Positions 1 to 11,400 of a stretch of 64,000 bases of DNA are shown here, piece after piece. The stretch's first letter is position 1; the number at the start of each line of letters is the position of its first letter. The position numbers and the translations under genes were made by a program. Below the pieces are notes generated by a model. That model searched no databases and was not told the DNA's origin. It saw only the letters and a program-made list of their open reading frames with translations. The DNA is from Symsagittifera roscoffensis (taxonomy: Eukaryota; Xenacoelomorpha; Acoela; Convolutidae), in NCBI RefSeq assembly GCF_963678635.1, contig NC_087063.1, positions 35,066,540 through 35,130,539 on the forward strand, read 5' to 3'.

Positions 1-552
1 GGGCGGAGTCTACACTTCAGGAGGAAGTGGAAGTGAAGTCTGACAAGAGGTCACACAGTGTACTTTTCGTAATCGAGTGCCTTTGCAACAGTTGGTTCAC
101 GTTCGAACTCTTCATGCGGTTCTTGGTCAGTCCTCAAAAGCAGAAGTTTGTACGCGAAGGAGTCAACATCATCGACTTCTTAGCCACTGTGGATTTCTAT
201 ATTGAGGTAGTTCAACGTATGATCAAACTAACTGGACTCTATAAGGACTGCCTGGACGTCTTGTCAATCATCCGGATACTCAGGATATTCAAACTCACCA
301 GACATCATCCTGGCCTCAAGATTCTCCAGTTAACTTTAAAAGCTTCGGCCAGGGAACTGTTCCTGCTTATTTTGTTCCTCATATTCGGAGTGGTGATCTT
401 TAGTGCGATGGTTTACTTTGCCGAAAAGATGGAACTGAAGGCACAGAAGCACAAGAAGAATGATTTCCACTCTATTATTGATGGGTTCTGGTGGAGTGTG
501 GTTACTATGACAACTGTAGGCTACGGAGACATGGTACCCAAAAGCTACTCAG
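1..552 (+). CDS. Shaw/Kv3-like voltage-gated K+ channel, exon with S2 to pore (5' partial)
   Basis: Open from the left edge of the window in the frame that reads through position 27; the true start lies upstream. The peptide runs through S2 (around FVIECLCNSWFTFELFMRF), S3, an S4 with arginines every third residue (SIIRILRIFKLTRHHPGL), S5 and the pore helix, ending with the K+ selectivity filter TTVGYGD followed by MVPKSYS. It forms the voltage sensor and most of the pore of a tetrameric plasma-membrane delayed-rectifier channel. The exon ends at 552 before a GTATG donor, leaving phase 1 (G). The next exon supplies GA, restoring Gly-Met of the usual SGML junction. The N-terminal T1 domain and S1 are outside the window. 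The Shaw/Kv3 assignment rests on filter context and S5/S6 wording and was not checked by alignment. Confidence 0.95.
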
Positions 553-2924
553 GTATGATTCTTTGACCTACCAATGAAATGCATATGCATTTAGGCATTG
601 ATTTAAACGCCATCATTGTTAGACCACATCAGCGTGCTTTTCTGATTTTGTAGAACGTGCAACTTTACATAAATTCTTTACGTGCAACTTTTCATAAATT
701 GCTATAAAGAGAGTAGAGTTTTGAGGCTTGTATAGTTTTCTGGAACAACAATCAGTTTGTAATTTTCTAAAAAAAACTTCCGAATGGCTATTTTGTTGTC
801 TACGTAATCTAGCAAAAGCAGCAGCGAACTCAAAGTTAGCTTAGACCAAATCGGTTTTTTTTTTTATTTTGCTAATCTTATTTTAAATCCTATGAATCAT
901 ATGACTTCAATAAGTCTCTTTTAGCTTCATCTGTTTAAAAAAAGAACAATTATTAACTTGCTAGCTCAATGATTGCGTAATGAATTCGATCTACATGAAT
1001 GCGAAGTACCAAATGTCAATTACACTTGTCTTCCCATTTATTTCTCATATCCCAGACTATGAACAGGTATCACTTTTAATGAGGTCGTCTTTTCATTGGA
1101 ATATGACCCAGATAGTATTCGGGAAAAAATCAGATTTAACATTTAATGAGTTATTTTTTTAAATGGCCGTATACTTTATTTTTTAGCTCCAAAATGCATT
1201 TTCGTCAAAACTGATAGAATAAAAGCAAGCATGATTGTTGAATTGATTGGTCAGTTTAAATTGGGTTTGTAAGCACTTCAAGTACTGAGAGATGGACTGA
1301 AAGTAAAAACTGAAAGATGGACCAGCCATGCAGGAATGATTTCATCGCGGAAATTTCGCCGTTGAAAGAGATTGATTAGTTTTTACCTGGAGACAGATTA
1401 AAATTTGAAATTTTCCTGATAAATCATCATCAGTTATGGCAGTTATAAATCAATGTTAATATTCAGTCTATACTGTTATACCTTTGTTCTTGCATTAACT
1501 CTCATTCTAATGTTTGAAAAAGCTGATTTAGGACTTATTAATTCGAAACTGTCGCGTGATATGCTAGATTTCTTCGAAAAGCTATACTTGAGTGACCACT
1601 GGTTTTTAGAGGAATGTTTTTGGAAAAGCATTTCAGCAATTAAACTTAATGAAAACTCTGTTTCAACACTGTTTTAATCAAAAGTAAAAGAGTAAAAGAA
1701 AACTTTTAAAAGAAGTACAAAAGTAAAAGAAAACTTTCTTCCAATGTTTGATTCAAAAAATAAAGAGTATCAATAAAAGTTAAGATATTGGCTTTACACA
1801 AACTGGATAAAACTTAAAAAAATGCATCTTATTTTTTTCTTCGTAAGCACTGCAGGGTTTTGAACCCTCTAAGTTTTTTTAAAATTTGTGGCAATAGTCG
1901 CAAAAAAGAGTCAGTTTTTGCAGGAACGCTTCTTCTTACCAGCTACGCACAATTTCCACATATTAAGGTAAATTATGATGAAGCATAATTGGATTCCAGT
2001 GTGCCATCTTTGTTCAGTGTTTGTACTTTAAGCAAACCTAATCAAGACCGCTTATTGTTGGTTCTAAAGAGATGATGGTTGTGAAGTTTCTCGGATTCGC
2101 AACAATTGTTATTCAAGAAAAATTGAACATAATTATGAGCGCTTGTTCTTGCATTAAATCCAAAAGTTGGACGATCATATCATAAGATTCTTTTCTTCTT
2201 TTTCAAATGCCAGGGATGTCAAATTTTCAAGGCCAAGGCTCAAGTTTCAACTGTATTTTTTTAAGATTATTCTGAGGCCCAGCTCATCATTTTTCGTCAT
2301 AAAATTCTGCCAGAGATTTATGAAGAAAATTTTAATAAAAATTTACAAAAAAGCTATCTGTTGTCATGTTATTTAGTTCAGATAGAATTTGTGACTAGTA
2401 AAACATCTGATAAGTTTTCTGATAAAATTTTAAGCAGTTTCGCAAAATATTCAAGCAAGCAGAAAAATTTATAATTCTTTTCTTTCTAAATGGTGTCTTT
2501 GTTAGTTGAGATTATAATTTTGATTTTTTAAAATCCTTTTTCTCCAAAAAAACTATCTTTTCCTTTTTTCATATAGAGAGAAAAAACCAACAAAGCAGCT
2601 GTTCATTTTGTGATCAACAATTGTCATCATGTCGTCATCATTATCATTTATGTTGTTCTTTATCGACTCCTCTAGCATTAAGGGATTAGGAACAAACTAA
2701 AACAACCTCTCCTTCTGTAGTAAAGGTCAAGGAGCAATTTTGTTTGATTCTAGCTGGAAGTTATCGATCAATAATTATCGAACATTTCACACATAAACAA
2801 GAATAGAGTATTTTACATATTCAATTGCATGGCAGGATGTTAACTGATCTAGGGATTAGTAAAAAGGGGCAATTCCTTATGCTCTTGATCCATGATTTAA
2901 AGCAAAAATTATTAAAAATTACAG
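553..2924 (+). other. K+ channel intron between pore and S6 exons
   Basis: GT at 553 and AG at 2923-2924. AT-rich with several short chance ORFs (980-1162, 1453-1677, 2167-2376) that show no recognisable domain. I see no gene or mobile element in it. Confidence 0.85.
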
Positions 2925-3140
2925 GAATGCTGGTGGGTATGCTGTGCGCTCTGGCGGGTGTGTTGACAACCTCCCTGCCCATCCCAGTCATAGTGAGCAA
3001 CTTCACCATCTTCTACCAACACATGGAGGCCAGGAAGAAACTACCCAAGAGGAGACGGCGCATCCTGCCTGCCACAGTGGAGAAGGTGCAGAGGTCAGAC
3101 CAGCAGAATAGAGCCAACAAACAGGCCAGGAACAGACGGA
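2925..3140 (+). CDS. Shaw/Kv3-like K+ channel, S6 exon
   Basis: Continues the channel in phase from the preceding exon. It encodes [14 protein letters not shown] and then the S6 gate hinge [10 protein letters not shown], matching the P-x-P bend of Kv channels, and [19 protein letters not shown], the basic juxtamembrane stretch at the start of the cytoplasmic tail. The acceptor is AG at 2923-2924 and the donor GTATGT starts at 3141, leaving phase 1 (A). The next coding exon must start in phase 1, which the exon at 30262 does. The following intron is enlarged to about 26-27 kb by a retroelement. Confidence 0.95.
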
Positions 3141-3335
3141 GTATGTTTTATTTTATTCCGTTTCAATTCTTTAAATGTCAGTGAACCGAGTCAAGACACT
3201 TATATGGGTTGTATTGATTTTTTTAGTAAGAAAAAATCTATAAGTTTGTTCAGACCAATTTTGGTCTTTTGTATTTCTTTTGTTCTTTTTTTAAGTTCAG
3301 TTCAAATGCATTTGCTGAAAGGAAGGTAAAAGCGG

Positions 3336-3339
3336 AAAG
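3336..3339. repeat. Target-site duplication (left) of the 18.8-kb LTR element
   Basis: AAAG directly before the 5' LTR, matched by AAAG at 22183-22186 directly after the 3' LTR. Four bases fits integrase-made duplications of Ty3/gypsy-type elements. Confidence 0.85.
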
Positions 3340-3749
3340 TGGAACCTGATCTAAACTATATTTTATGATTGGATAAATTAAATGTTTTACCAATGTAAAG
3401 TATTTAATATTAACCAATCATGATCCATCTAACTAACAACCCACTTATTTGTAAGTGCTGAAGTTACTTGTAATTTCAGCACCAGAGAGATTTGAATTTA
3501 ACTTAGAAATTAGTTGGACTCTCCCGAGCACTTCAGCAGCCGCAATAAACCAGTATACCCTAGATCTATTGAGCCTAGCAGAGACTAGTTAAACAACCTG
3601 AGACTAGATAGTATAAGAGTAAGATTAGGATCGGTATTAGACTAAGAAGTTGCACGAATCTATCCGGCCGAAAATAAGATAGCGTGACGAGCAGACGGTG
3701 TACCCTATCCGAAATTACTCTATGAGTTATACACCCCAGTCTTAACTCA
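3340..3749 (+). repeat. 5' LTR of the 18.8-kb element
   Basis: 410 bp, starts TGGAACCTGATC and ends CAGTCTTAACTCA. It contains an AT-rich TATA-like stretch near 3355 and an AATAAA polyadenylation hexamer at 3544-3549. The same sequence recurs at 21773-22182, and a diverged solo copy is at 28138-28528. Confidence 0.95.
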
Positions 3750-3751
3750 TC

Positions 3752-3761
3752 TGGTGCGACC
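3752..3761 (+). promoter_or_regulatory. Candidate primer binding site
   Basis: TGGTGCGACC starts two bases after the 5' LTR. TGG pairs with a tRNA 3' CCA, and the reverse complement of the following bases reads like a tRNA T-arm (TTCGAGA). I cannot assign the tRNA species. Confidence 0.55.
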
Positions 3762-5002
3762 ATAAGTCTCGAACAAGACCTTACTAGATTAGAATTAACC
3801 AAAAATAGATTAGAAATTAGACAAAAACATTTACAAAATGTTATACGACAATAATTTAATTGAAATGTCTCTCCGACTCAATAGATCAGAGCCAATATTC
3901 CGAACCATAATAGAACTACCCGGAATTGGAAGAAGACCTCGAACCAAAGACGACATACGACAAAGTAGAAACTTGCCGTATAGTTATATGATAGTTCGGC
4001 AAAAGCCAGAACAAACTTTTATATTTCGAATACTACTTGCAATGAATTTAGATTTCCATTTGCAAACATAAAACCTTGAAGTTACTCTTCAAAATCATTT
4101 CAGGCGCTAAACAAAATTAATATTATACAATAACGATTGATAAAAAGATCTAAGATCGTTTTCCTAAAACTCTGCAGTAATATACAAAACATGTTTGAAA
4201 AATATTTATTGGAAAATAAAAATAAAAATTAGTAGCATGACAATAAATGGTTAGTAATCATAAATCATCCTGTTGTTCCAGCTTCATCACCTAAAACATA
4301 ACAGCAATCATCAACTCACTAATATCATCAAAACACTAAATTTTTCCTTTACACAAATTTAAAACTTTATCAAAATTTAAAGTCACTTAATTTTAAAACC
4401 AGATCATCAAGGCTTATCCTTGGATCTTAAATCATTTTCTACTTAATTAAATTTTAAACTTGATCATCAAGGCTTATCCTTGGATCAAACAGAACAACTT
4501 TGTTCTCCCCCACCCACTTAATTAGTGTCTAACGACCTCAAACGTCGATTCACTATCCAACCCTCTCTAAAAACCCAAGACTAATAGAAATTTTTTAACC
4601 AAAACTAATCATTCAAATTAGGATAAACAGTGAAGAACTTCGGTTATTCATCCTTCACTTGACCCCCCCTCTTACCAGACCCAGGATAAATCTTAGACTT
4701 AGTAAGTTTAAAATAGTATCTAACGAACTACTCGCGTTCTAATTATACCTGAACCTTGTGGATCGATTTACTATTCTCCAACCCTTGAACACAATCACTA
4801 CCCCTAAGTAAGATTAAGTAAGTTAACACCTTAGCTTATACTAGTCACGAGAAAGTAAAAATCATTCTTCGGAATCGATATACTTTTCTCTCCAACCCTG
4901 AACAAAAAGACCCAGGTTAAGCTAACCAAAAAATCGTAAGAACTAACAGTTTAAGAAAATAGAAATCATTTAACAACCTTTGCATCCGTCATTCTAAACC
5001 TT
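3762..5002 (+). other. Leader of the 18.8-kb element (no clear gene)
   Basis: About 1.24 kb between the primer site and the first ORF. It holds a 77-codon ORF (3838-4071) of no recognised type, a direct repeat carrying GGCTTATCCTTGGATC near 4412 and 4474, and two donor-like GTAAG sites (near 4808 and 4818) that could serve spliced env-type mRNAs. A packaging or export role is possible but not visible. Confidence 0.5.
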
Positions 5003-5470
5003 ATGTCATTTAAAAATCTAGGAAATAAACAAACAATCATTTTACACAATTGTGAAATAGATAACAAAAAATACGACCTTGTAATCACACCTCATACACA
5101 AACAGTTGGATACATTCGAACAAAACGACAAACACTAAAGAGGAAAATAATAACTAAACAAAGACAAATAACACGAAAAAGATTTTCAAAAAATCGAAAC
5201 GCATTTTCAGAATCAGAAACCAACAGTTTAGACGAACTTTACAAACTAAAAGAATCAATAGATAAAAATTACCCACAACACGATCAATTATATTTTTCTG
5301 ACTCAGAAACAACTTCAAATTCATCACAAAGAGGAAAAAGAAGAATAAAAAAACAGTATAAACACAAACCAGTACATTTATACAATTGGAATCAACCAAT
5401 TCGACACATTAATAATTACATATTAACAGTCATCGAACGAAAAAATGAGTTCAACACACACCCCAGGTGA
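5003..5470 (+). CDS. Small basic ORF upstream of gag-pol (function unknown)
   Basis: 155 aa starting MSFKNLGNKQTIILHNCEID, Lys/Arg-rich in the middle (KRQTLKRKIITKQRQITRKR) with an acidic/serine patch and a second basic patch (RGKRRIKKQYKHK). Composition suggests nucleic-acid binding or nuclear localisation, but no domain is recognised. It ends 26 nt inside the gag-pol ORF in another frame. Gag-pol could therefore be reached by leaky scanning, reinitiation or splicing. Its strand composition (A-rich, G-poor) matches the rest of the element. Confidence 0.6.
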   Translation: MSFKNLGNKQTIILHNCEIDNKKYDLVITPHTQTVGYIRTKRQTLKRKIITKQRQITRKRFSKNRNAFSESETNSLDELYKLKESIDKNYPQHDQLYFSDSETTSNSSQRGKRRIKKQYKHKPVHLYNWNQPIRHINNYILTVIERKNEFNTHPR

Positions 5471-8400
5471 CGAAACTCCAGATGATGATGAAATCTTTCC
5501 CTTTATAGTAGATGCAGATACTGATAGAGGACAACACATATTTTGTCAAAATTTACTCGTAAATTTATTTGAACCCGGAATCAGTCCATGTAAAACAGAG
5601 TTCCCCGATGTAAAAATCAAAAGACAAATCATAGATCACTATCTAAAAGATATATGCAACATAACACAACAGTATGGAATCTACTCTATAGAATTCACCT
5701 CACCAAACCATAATAATAGAACATATACTATACAAACAGACGATCTTGATTTAGAATTTTCAAAAGTTTTTTCAGAATATATAAAAAGCATCCAATACCA
5801 TAACTCACAAAGAGCAAACTCCATATTCACCAATGAAGTTTTCGCAATAATATATAGTTATATTTCGATATTAGAAAATGAACTTCCATTAACAAATGTC
5901 TCACCGACAGAAACATCTAAACATTTAAGAGTACGGCATGAAATTACACTACTCTCTAGTTATTTAAACATCATTAAAGAAAATTTCACGAAAGACGATG
6001 TTTCACAACATACCAAACACGATTTACAAAAAATTTTGGCATGGTTCATAATAGATTATTTCACACACAATATTGATTTAATTGCACAAGCAAGAAAAAA
6101 TTTTAGACCCCAAAATTCGAACGATGATACCGCTATCACAGAACAATCAGATTATGTTTGGGACCCCGAATGGTCTCATCCCGCATTTATAAGCTTTCCA
6201 CAATCAATCTCAAGTCAAGCAATAGGTACAATATCTTACATAAGAGATTATGTAAGAGTAATACCATTAACAATTGATGCAACTCCATTAAACTATAATA
6301 CATTTTTACCCGATACACAAAATAATAGTTTAAACTCTACAGTCATACACAACGAAAACCTCAATGGAACTAGGAATCTTACTCAACAAGATATCCAGAC
6401 ACCATCACACTTCACAAATGAAGAAATTGTACACACAACAACTACACAACAAAGTATTTCACCAATACGCCCAAATTTAATAACACCAAGAAATACAAAT
6501 CCTTCACAAACACAGGTAACCTTACAATCAACCGTTAAACCTTCGGTTGCCCCTAAATATTCACATATGGATTACCAAACATACAGACCCATGACAATAC
6601 CATCAAAAACACGCAAAACATTCACTAGAAACAACTTTGCAGACCATAATTATAATTATACACATCCATCAAAAACAAATTATCAACCACAAAGGAATTT
6701 TAACCAATATACAAAACCTCGAAACTGGGATAACCCAACAGCCCAATATAATTCCAAAAATTTTCAACCAAATCCTCCACAGGATCGCAGTGAAAATTAC
6801 CCATTTTTTCAACAGAATAAAAATAAAAAACAAACATCTTATCAAATGGATTATTTATCCTCAGATGACGATTTCTTACAACCAGATATATTTGCACCAA
6901 ATACTCAAGAATATCGTAGACAAGGAATACAGAGAACACGTACAAATCATAGAAATTTTTCTCCACAACCAATAGATGCACAACATCAACAACCAATTCA
7001 ACAACAAAATCTAATTAATACACAATCTTTTCAACCAATTCAACAACAAAATCCAATGACTGCACACTCGTATCAACCATCACAAATGCAAAATGAAATA
7101 CCACTCCCATATTATCTTCAACAACATGAAATAACAAGAAACCAACTTTCAAATTTTTCTCAAATGCCAAATGCAGCAGAATCATTACAAATGACAATGA
7201 ATCCATACCTTATGGGTGGATCATCAATAACATCAAACAAACTTTTAATGGTTTTCACAGGAACAGATCCTGAATACTCTGTAGAAGATTATCTAAATGC
7301 AAAAACAGCAAATTTGATTTTAAACATTGGACCTGAACCAATTAATACGCCACTACACCAAAACTGGATACATCGACGCACAGCGTTAATACAAACAACT
7401 TTAGATGGCGCAGCCCAAAAATGGTTTTCAGTACTACCTCTAGAAATAAAATCAAACTGGAAAAGATTTACACAAGAATTTTCAAAAATGTTTGACTCCG
7501 AAAGAAACAAACAACAACAAAGAGTTTTATGTAATGAAATTCGCAGATTACCAAACGAAACCATCAAGCAAATAGCAGTACGAATCGAAACACTAGTTCG
7601 AAAAGCATATTCACTAAATACACATGACTATAAAAACACAAAGATGACAGAAATCTTAATGATGACCTTAACACCACCATTAAGGAAAATAGCAATAAAA
7701 AAGAGAGCATCTCATCCTTCTTCAATTCGAGAACCCGATTTAGATTTTCGAAAACTAGTAGACAAACTAGAACAAGCAGAAATCACGATGAAACTAGAAG
7801 AAACGGAAAATCTGAAATTACAATACGTTAACAAAATTGAAACGACTTCCACTAATATTAATAATATACAGGAATCAGAAACAGACCTCGTTGAAAAAAT
7901 CACTGAAATACTTAATATTTACGAAAAGAACCCAAACTTTAAAGGCAAACCATCTTTCAAAAAATGGTGTAATTTTTGCCGACGATACGGACATAGTATT
8001 TCCGAATGTAGACAAAAACAGCAAGATAATCAAAATAAACCTCAAAAATACAAAGAACCAAATAAATCATTCTATCAATACATGAAAAAAGATCAAAATT
8101 TACCGAACAAAACAGTTCACAGCAACAACAGTTCAGGAAAACCACTCCCGAACAATACAAGTTACACAAGAAATCAATCCCCATATAACTCAAGTTATAG
8201 AGGAAGATCACCAGAACGAAGAAATACACAAAACTCATCACAAAATCACTACAATAGACCAAATAGTAGAAATAACTACTCCAGATCAAATTCAAATACA
8301 CAACGATTTGTTTCTAGATCTAATTCCCAATCAAGAAATAACTACTATCCAAACAATCAATCACGAAATTCATCATACAATAGGAATAGAAACTACTCCT

Positions 8401-11400
8401 ATAATCGAAATAGAAGTTATTCAAACAACCGAAACCAGAATTACCCGAACAATCGATCAAGGAATAACTCATATAATAGATCGAACTATAACAGACCAAA
8501 CAATAACTACCAAAACAGATCGCGAAATAATTCACAAAATCGACACCCAAGTTATAATAATCGTTACAGAAATTATTCCCAATCACCACATAGGAATAAT
8601 AATAACTATAATAATTCTAATAATCGTCATAGAAGTAATACACCTAAACATCAAAGGCAAATCAATCAAGTACAATCTAACCCAGAAACAACATCAGACC
8701 CTCCAGGTATTGATGACACAGTAACTGATACATTACAACTTAATCAAATAAACTGTACATCATCAGATTCAGAAAGTGATACTGAAAACACTCTTGCTAT
8801 CAATATGATAAAAGTCGAAAATGACTATGAATCTGTCATATATGAACAACCCTTTCCATCACATATATATGAAAATCAATCAGAATTTCTTCAAAATTAT
8901 TACACTACACCCATAAATTCCACACCAACGACACAAGAAACAAATGAGATTAACACTACAAATCAAACCAATAAAAATACCAAAACAAAATGCTTGAATA
9001 CAAACCACATTTATCAAAATATACAAAAAGAACAACCCAAAGAAAAAATTTGGACAATACCATTTCTCTTAGAAAGCCCAAGAAATAAAGAATTTCAACC
9101 ACCAGACCTTGAAATAGATTTTTTAATTGATTCAGGAGCAGAATCAAACATAATAAACATTCCCACATGGAATGAAATAAAAACTTTACATCCAAAGCTA
9201 ACACCTCTTGAAACCTCCAGTAAACTAGCAACAGCACAAGGATCAACATTGATAAACTACGGAAAAATCCAATTATTTCTCCTCCCTACCAGAACAATGG
9301 AGCAAAGTAAAATTCTAAACAAGCCATTTAAACAAATATTCCATATCACTGATATTAAATATAATATCATTGGAATACCATTTTTTTCGAAGTATATACC
9401 AACAATTAACATACTAAATAGTAAAATATTAATCAAAGATAAATATACAAAAACAAAAGAAACATCCCTAACATTTTTTCAAAGATTAAACAAACAACCA
9501 CCATTCTTTTCAAAATTTTATCCAATATATAACCAACAAAGAAAACACCTGAAACCACTATCAGGGAACATATATAATTTTTCAATCAAACAAGTTCACC
9601 AATATGATAAAGAACAAAACAAACAAAAATTTTATATGTCAGATTTTGAATTCAAACCTATTCATAAATTTTTCAAAATCACAATCTCTTCAATAAAATA
9701 TTTGAAAAATTCGAATTCAGATATTATTTCCTTACATGTTTATAACAACACACCTTATCAAGTAACATTACCTTTAGGACTTTTAGGATATTGTGAAACC
9801 AATGCTACAATATCACCAATACACGAAAAAGCCTATCGCGTAAATAATATACTCCAATTACTAGATATTTGCCAATCTACAATTCTTAATGAAGAATTAT
9901 CTATAAATAATATAATAAGTAACGAAAACAGAAATACGGATTATTTCACAAAAACTCCATATTTCAAACCTACATTCAACATCAGTAACTACACAGAGGA
10001 CCAACAAAAATTTTTAACAATGTTTAATTTCCAACATTCACAAATAACACAAGACGAATTCGAAAAGTTAGCCAAACAGCTAATTAAATATTCATCAGTC
10101 TATGCAACATCAAAATTCGATGTTGGCAAAATCAGTTCATCACTACATCTCCCATTAAAACCAAACGCAGTTTTCAAAAAACAGAGAGCAAGTAAAGTAC
10201 CAATTCACTTACATGATAAAGTAAACAGATTACTCGATATTTTAGAACAATACAACATTATATCACCAGTTAATAAAGAAGAACAACCAAAAGGCAACAC
10301 ATTTATCAACCCCGTTATCATTCTAGCTAAAAGAGAATCATTAAAAATCGTTCTCGATGCTAGATACCTCAATTCACTTATAGATGAATCAAAATGTAAT
10401 TGGCCCATTGAACCAATACAAGTTATTTTAACAAAAATAAACGGCAAATACTTCACAACCGCCGACATGAATAGTGCATACAATCAAATGCCACTAGATG
10501 AACAATCACGACGTTTAACACAATTTGTTATCGGAAACCAACAATATGAATTTAACCGCTTATTCTATGGAATATCCATAGGACCAGCAACATTTTCAGC
10601 TTTTATGAGCAAAATTTTTAGACCACTAATACTCAAGAAAAACGCAATCACCTATCTAGACGATGTTTTTATGCAATCACAAACAAAAGACGAAATGTTC
10701 AACGTTTTAGAAAAATATCACCAAATACTTCAGAACGAAAATCTGAAGGCCGCCCCCGATAAATCACACTTCTTTTTAACAAGAGTTAAATTCTTAGGAC
10801 ATAACATCGAAAGAAAAACAATCACCCCACTGAAATCACGCATTGACGCTATTCAAAAACTTCAACCACCAACAAATAAAAAGAAAATCCAAGAATTCCT
10901 TGGAATGTTAAACTTTTTAAGTAAATATGTTTATAAAATGCAATTATATCTACGACCATTTTATAACATCCTTAGACAACAAAATAATTTTGAATGGAAC
11001 ACAGAACATCAAACACGATTTGAAGAAATAAAGAAACTTTTAACTGAACAAATTTCAAACACAATTCCAGACTCAAATCAACCATTTTATGCAATGTGCG
11101 ATGCTTCGAACTTTGGCATCGGCGCAGCACTATTACAATCACATAATGGTACAAATAAAATGAACTTGATATCAGCAAATTCTCGATTATTCACTCAAGC
11201 AGAGCTACGACTCTCAACTCTAATGAGAGAATGTACAGCCATAATATATACACTGACAGAATATGAATTTCTGATACTTGGATCAAAACATCCAACAGTT
11301 CTATTCACAGACCATAAACCAATCATCTTTCTCTTCACACAGAAATCTAACCCAAACCACCGAGTTTACAGATTTCAACTAATTCTAATGAAATTTCCAA

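Noticed and set aside
3752..3774. Naming the primer tRNA of the 18.8-kb element
   Set aside because: The complement resembles a tRNA 3' end but is one base short of a regular T-arm/acceptor spacing; no species could be matched from memory.
3838..4071. 77-aa ORF in the leader of the 18.8-kb element
   Set aside because: No domain or overlap pattern; could be an upstream ORF but nothing supports a product.
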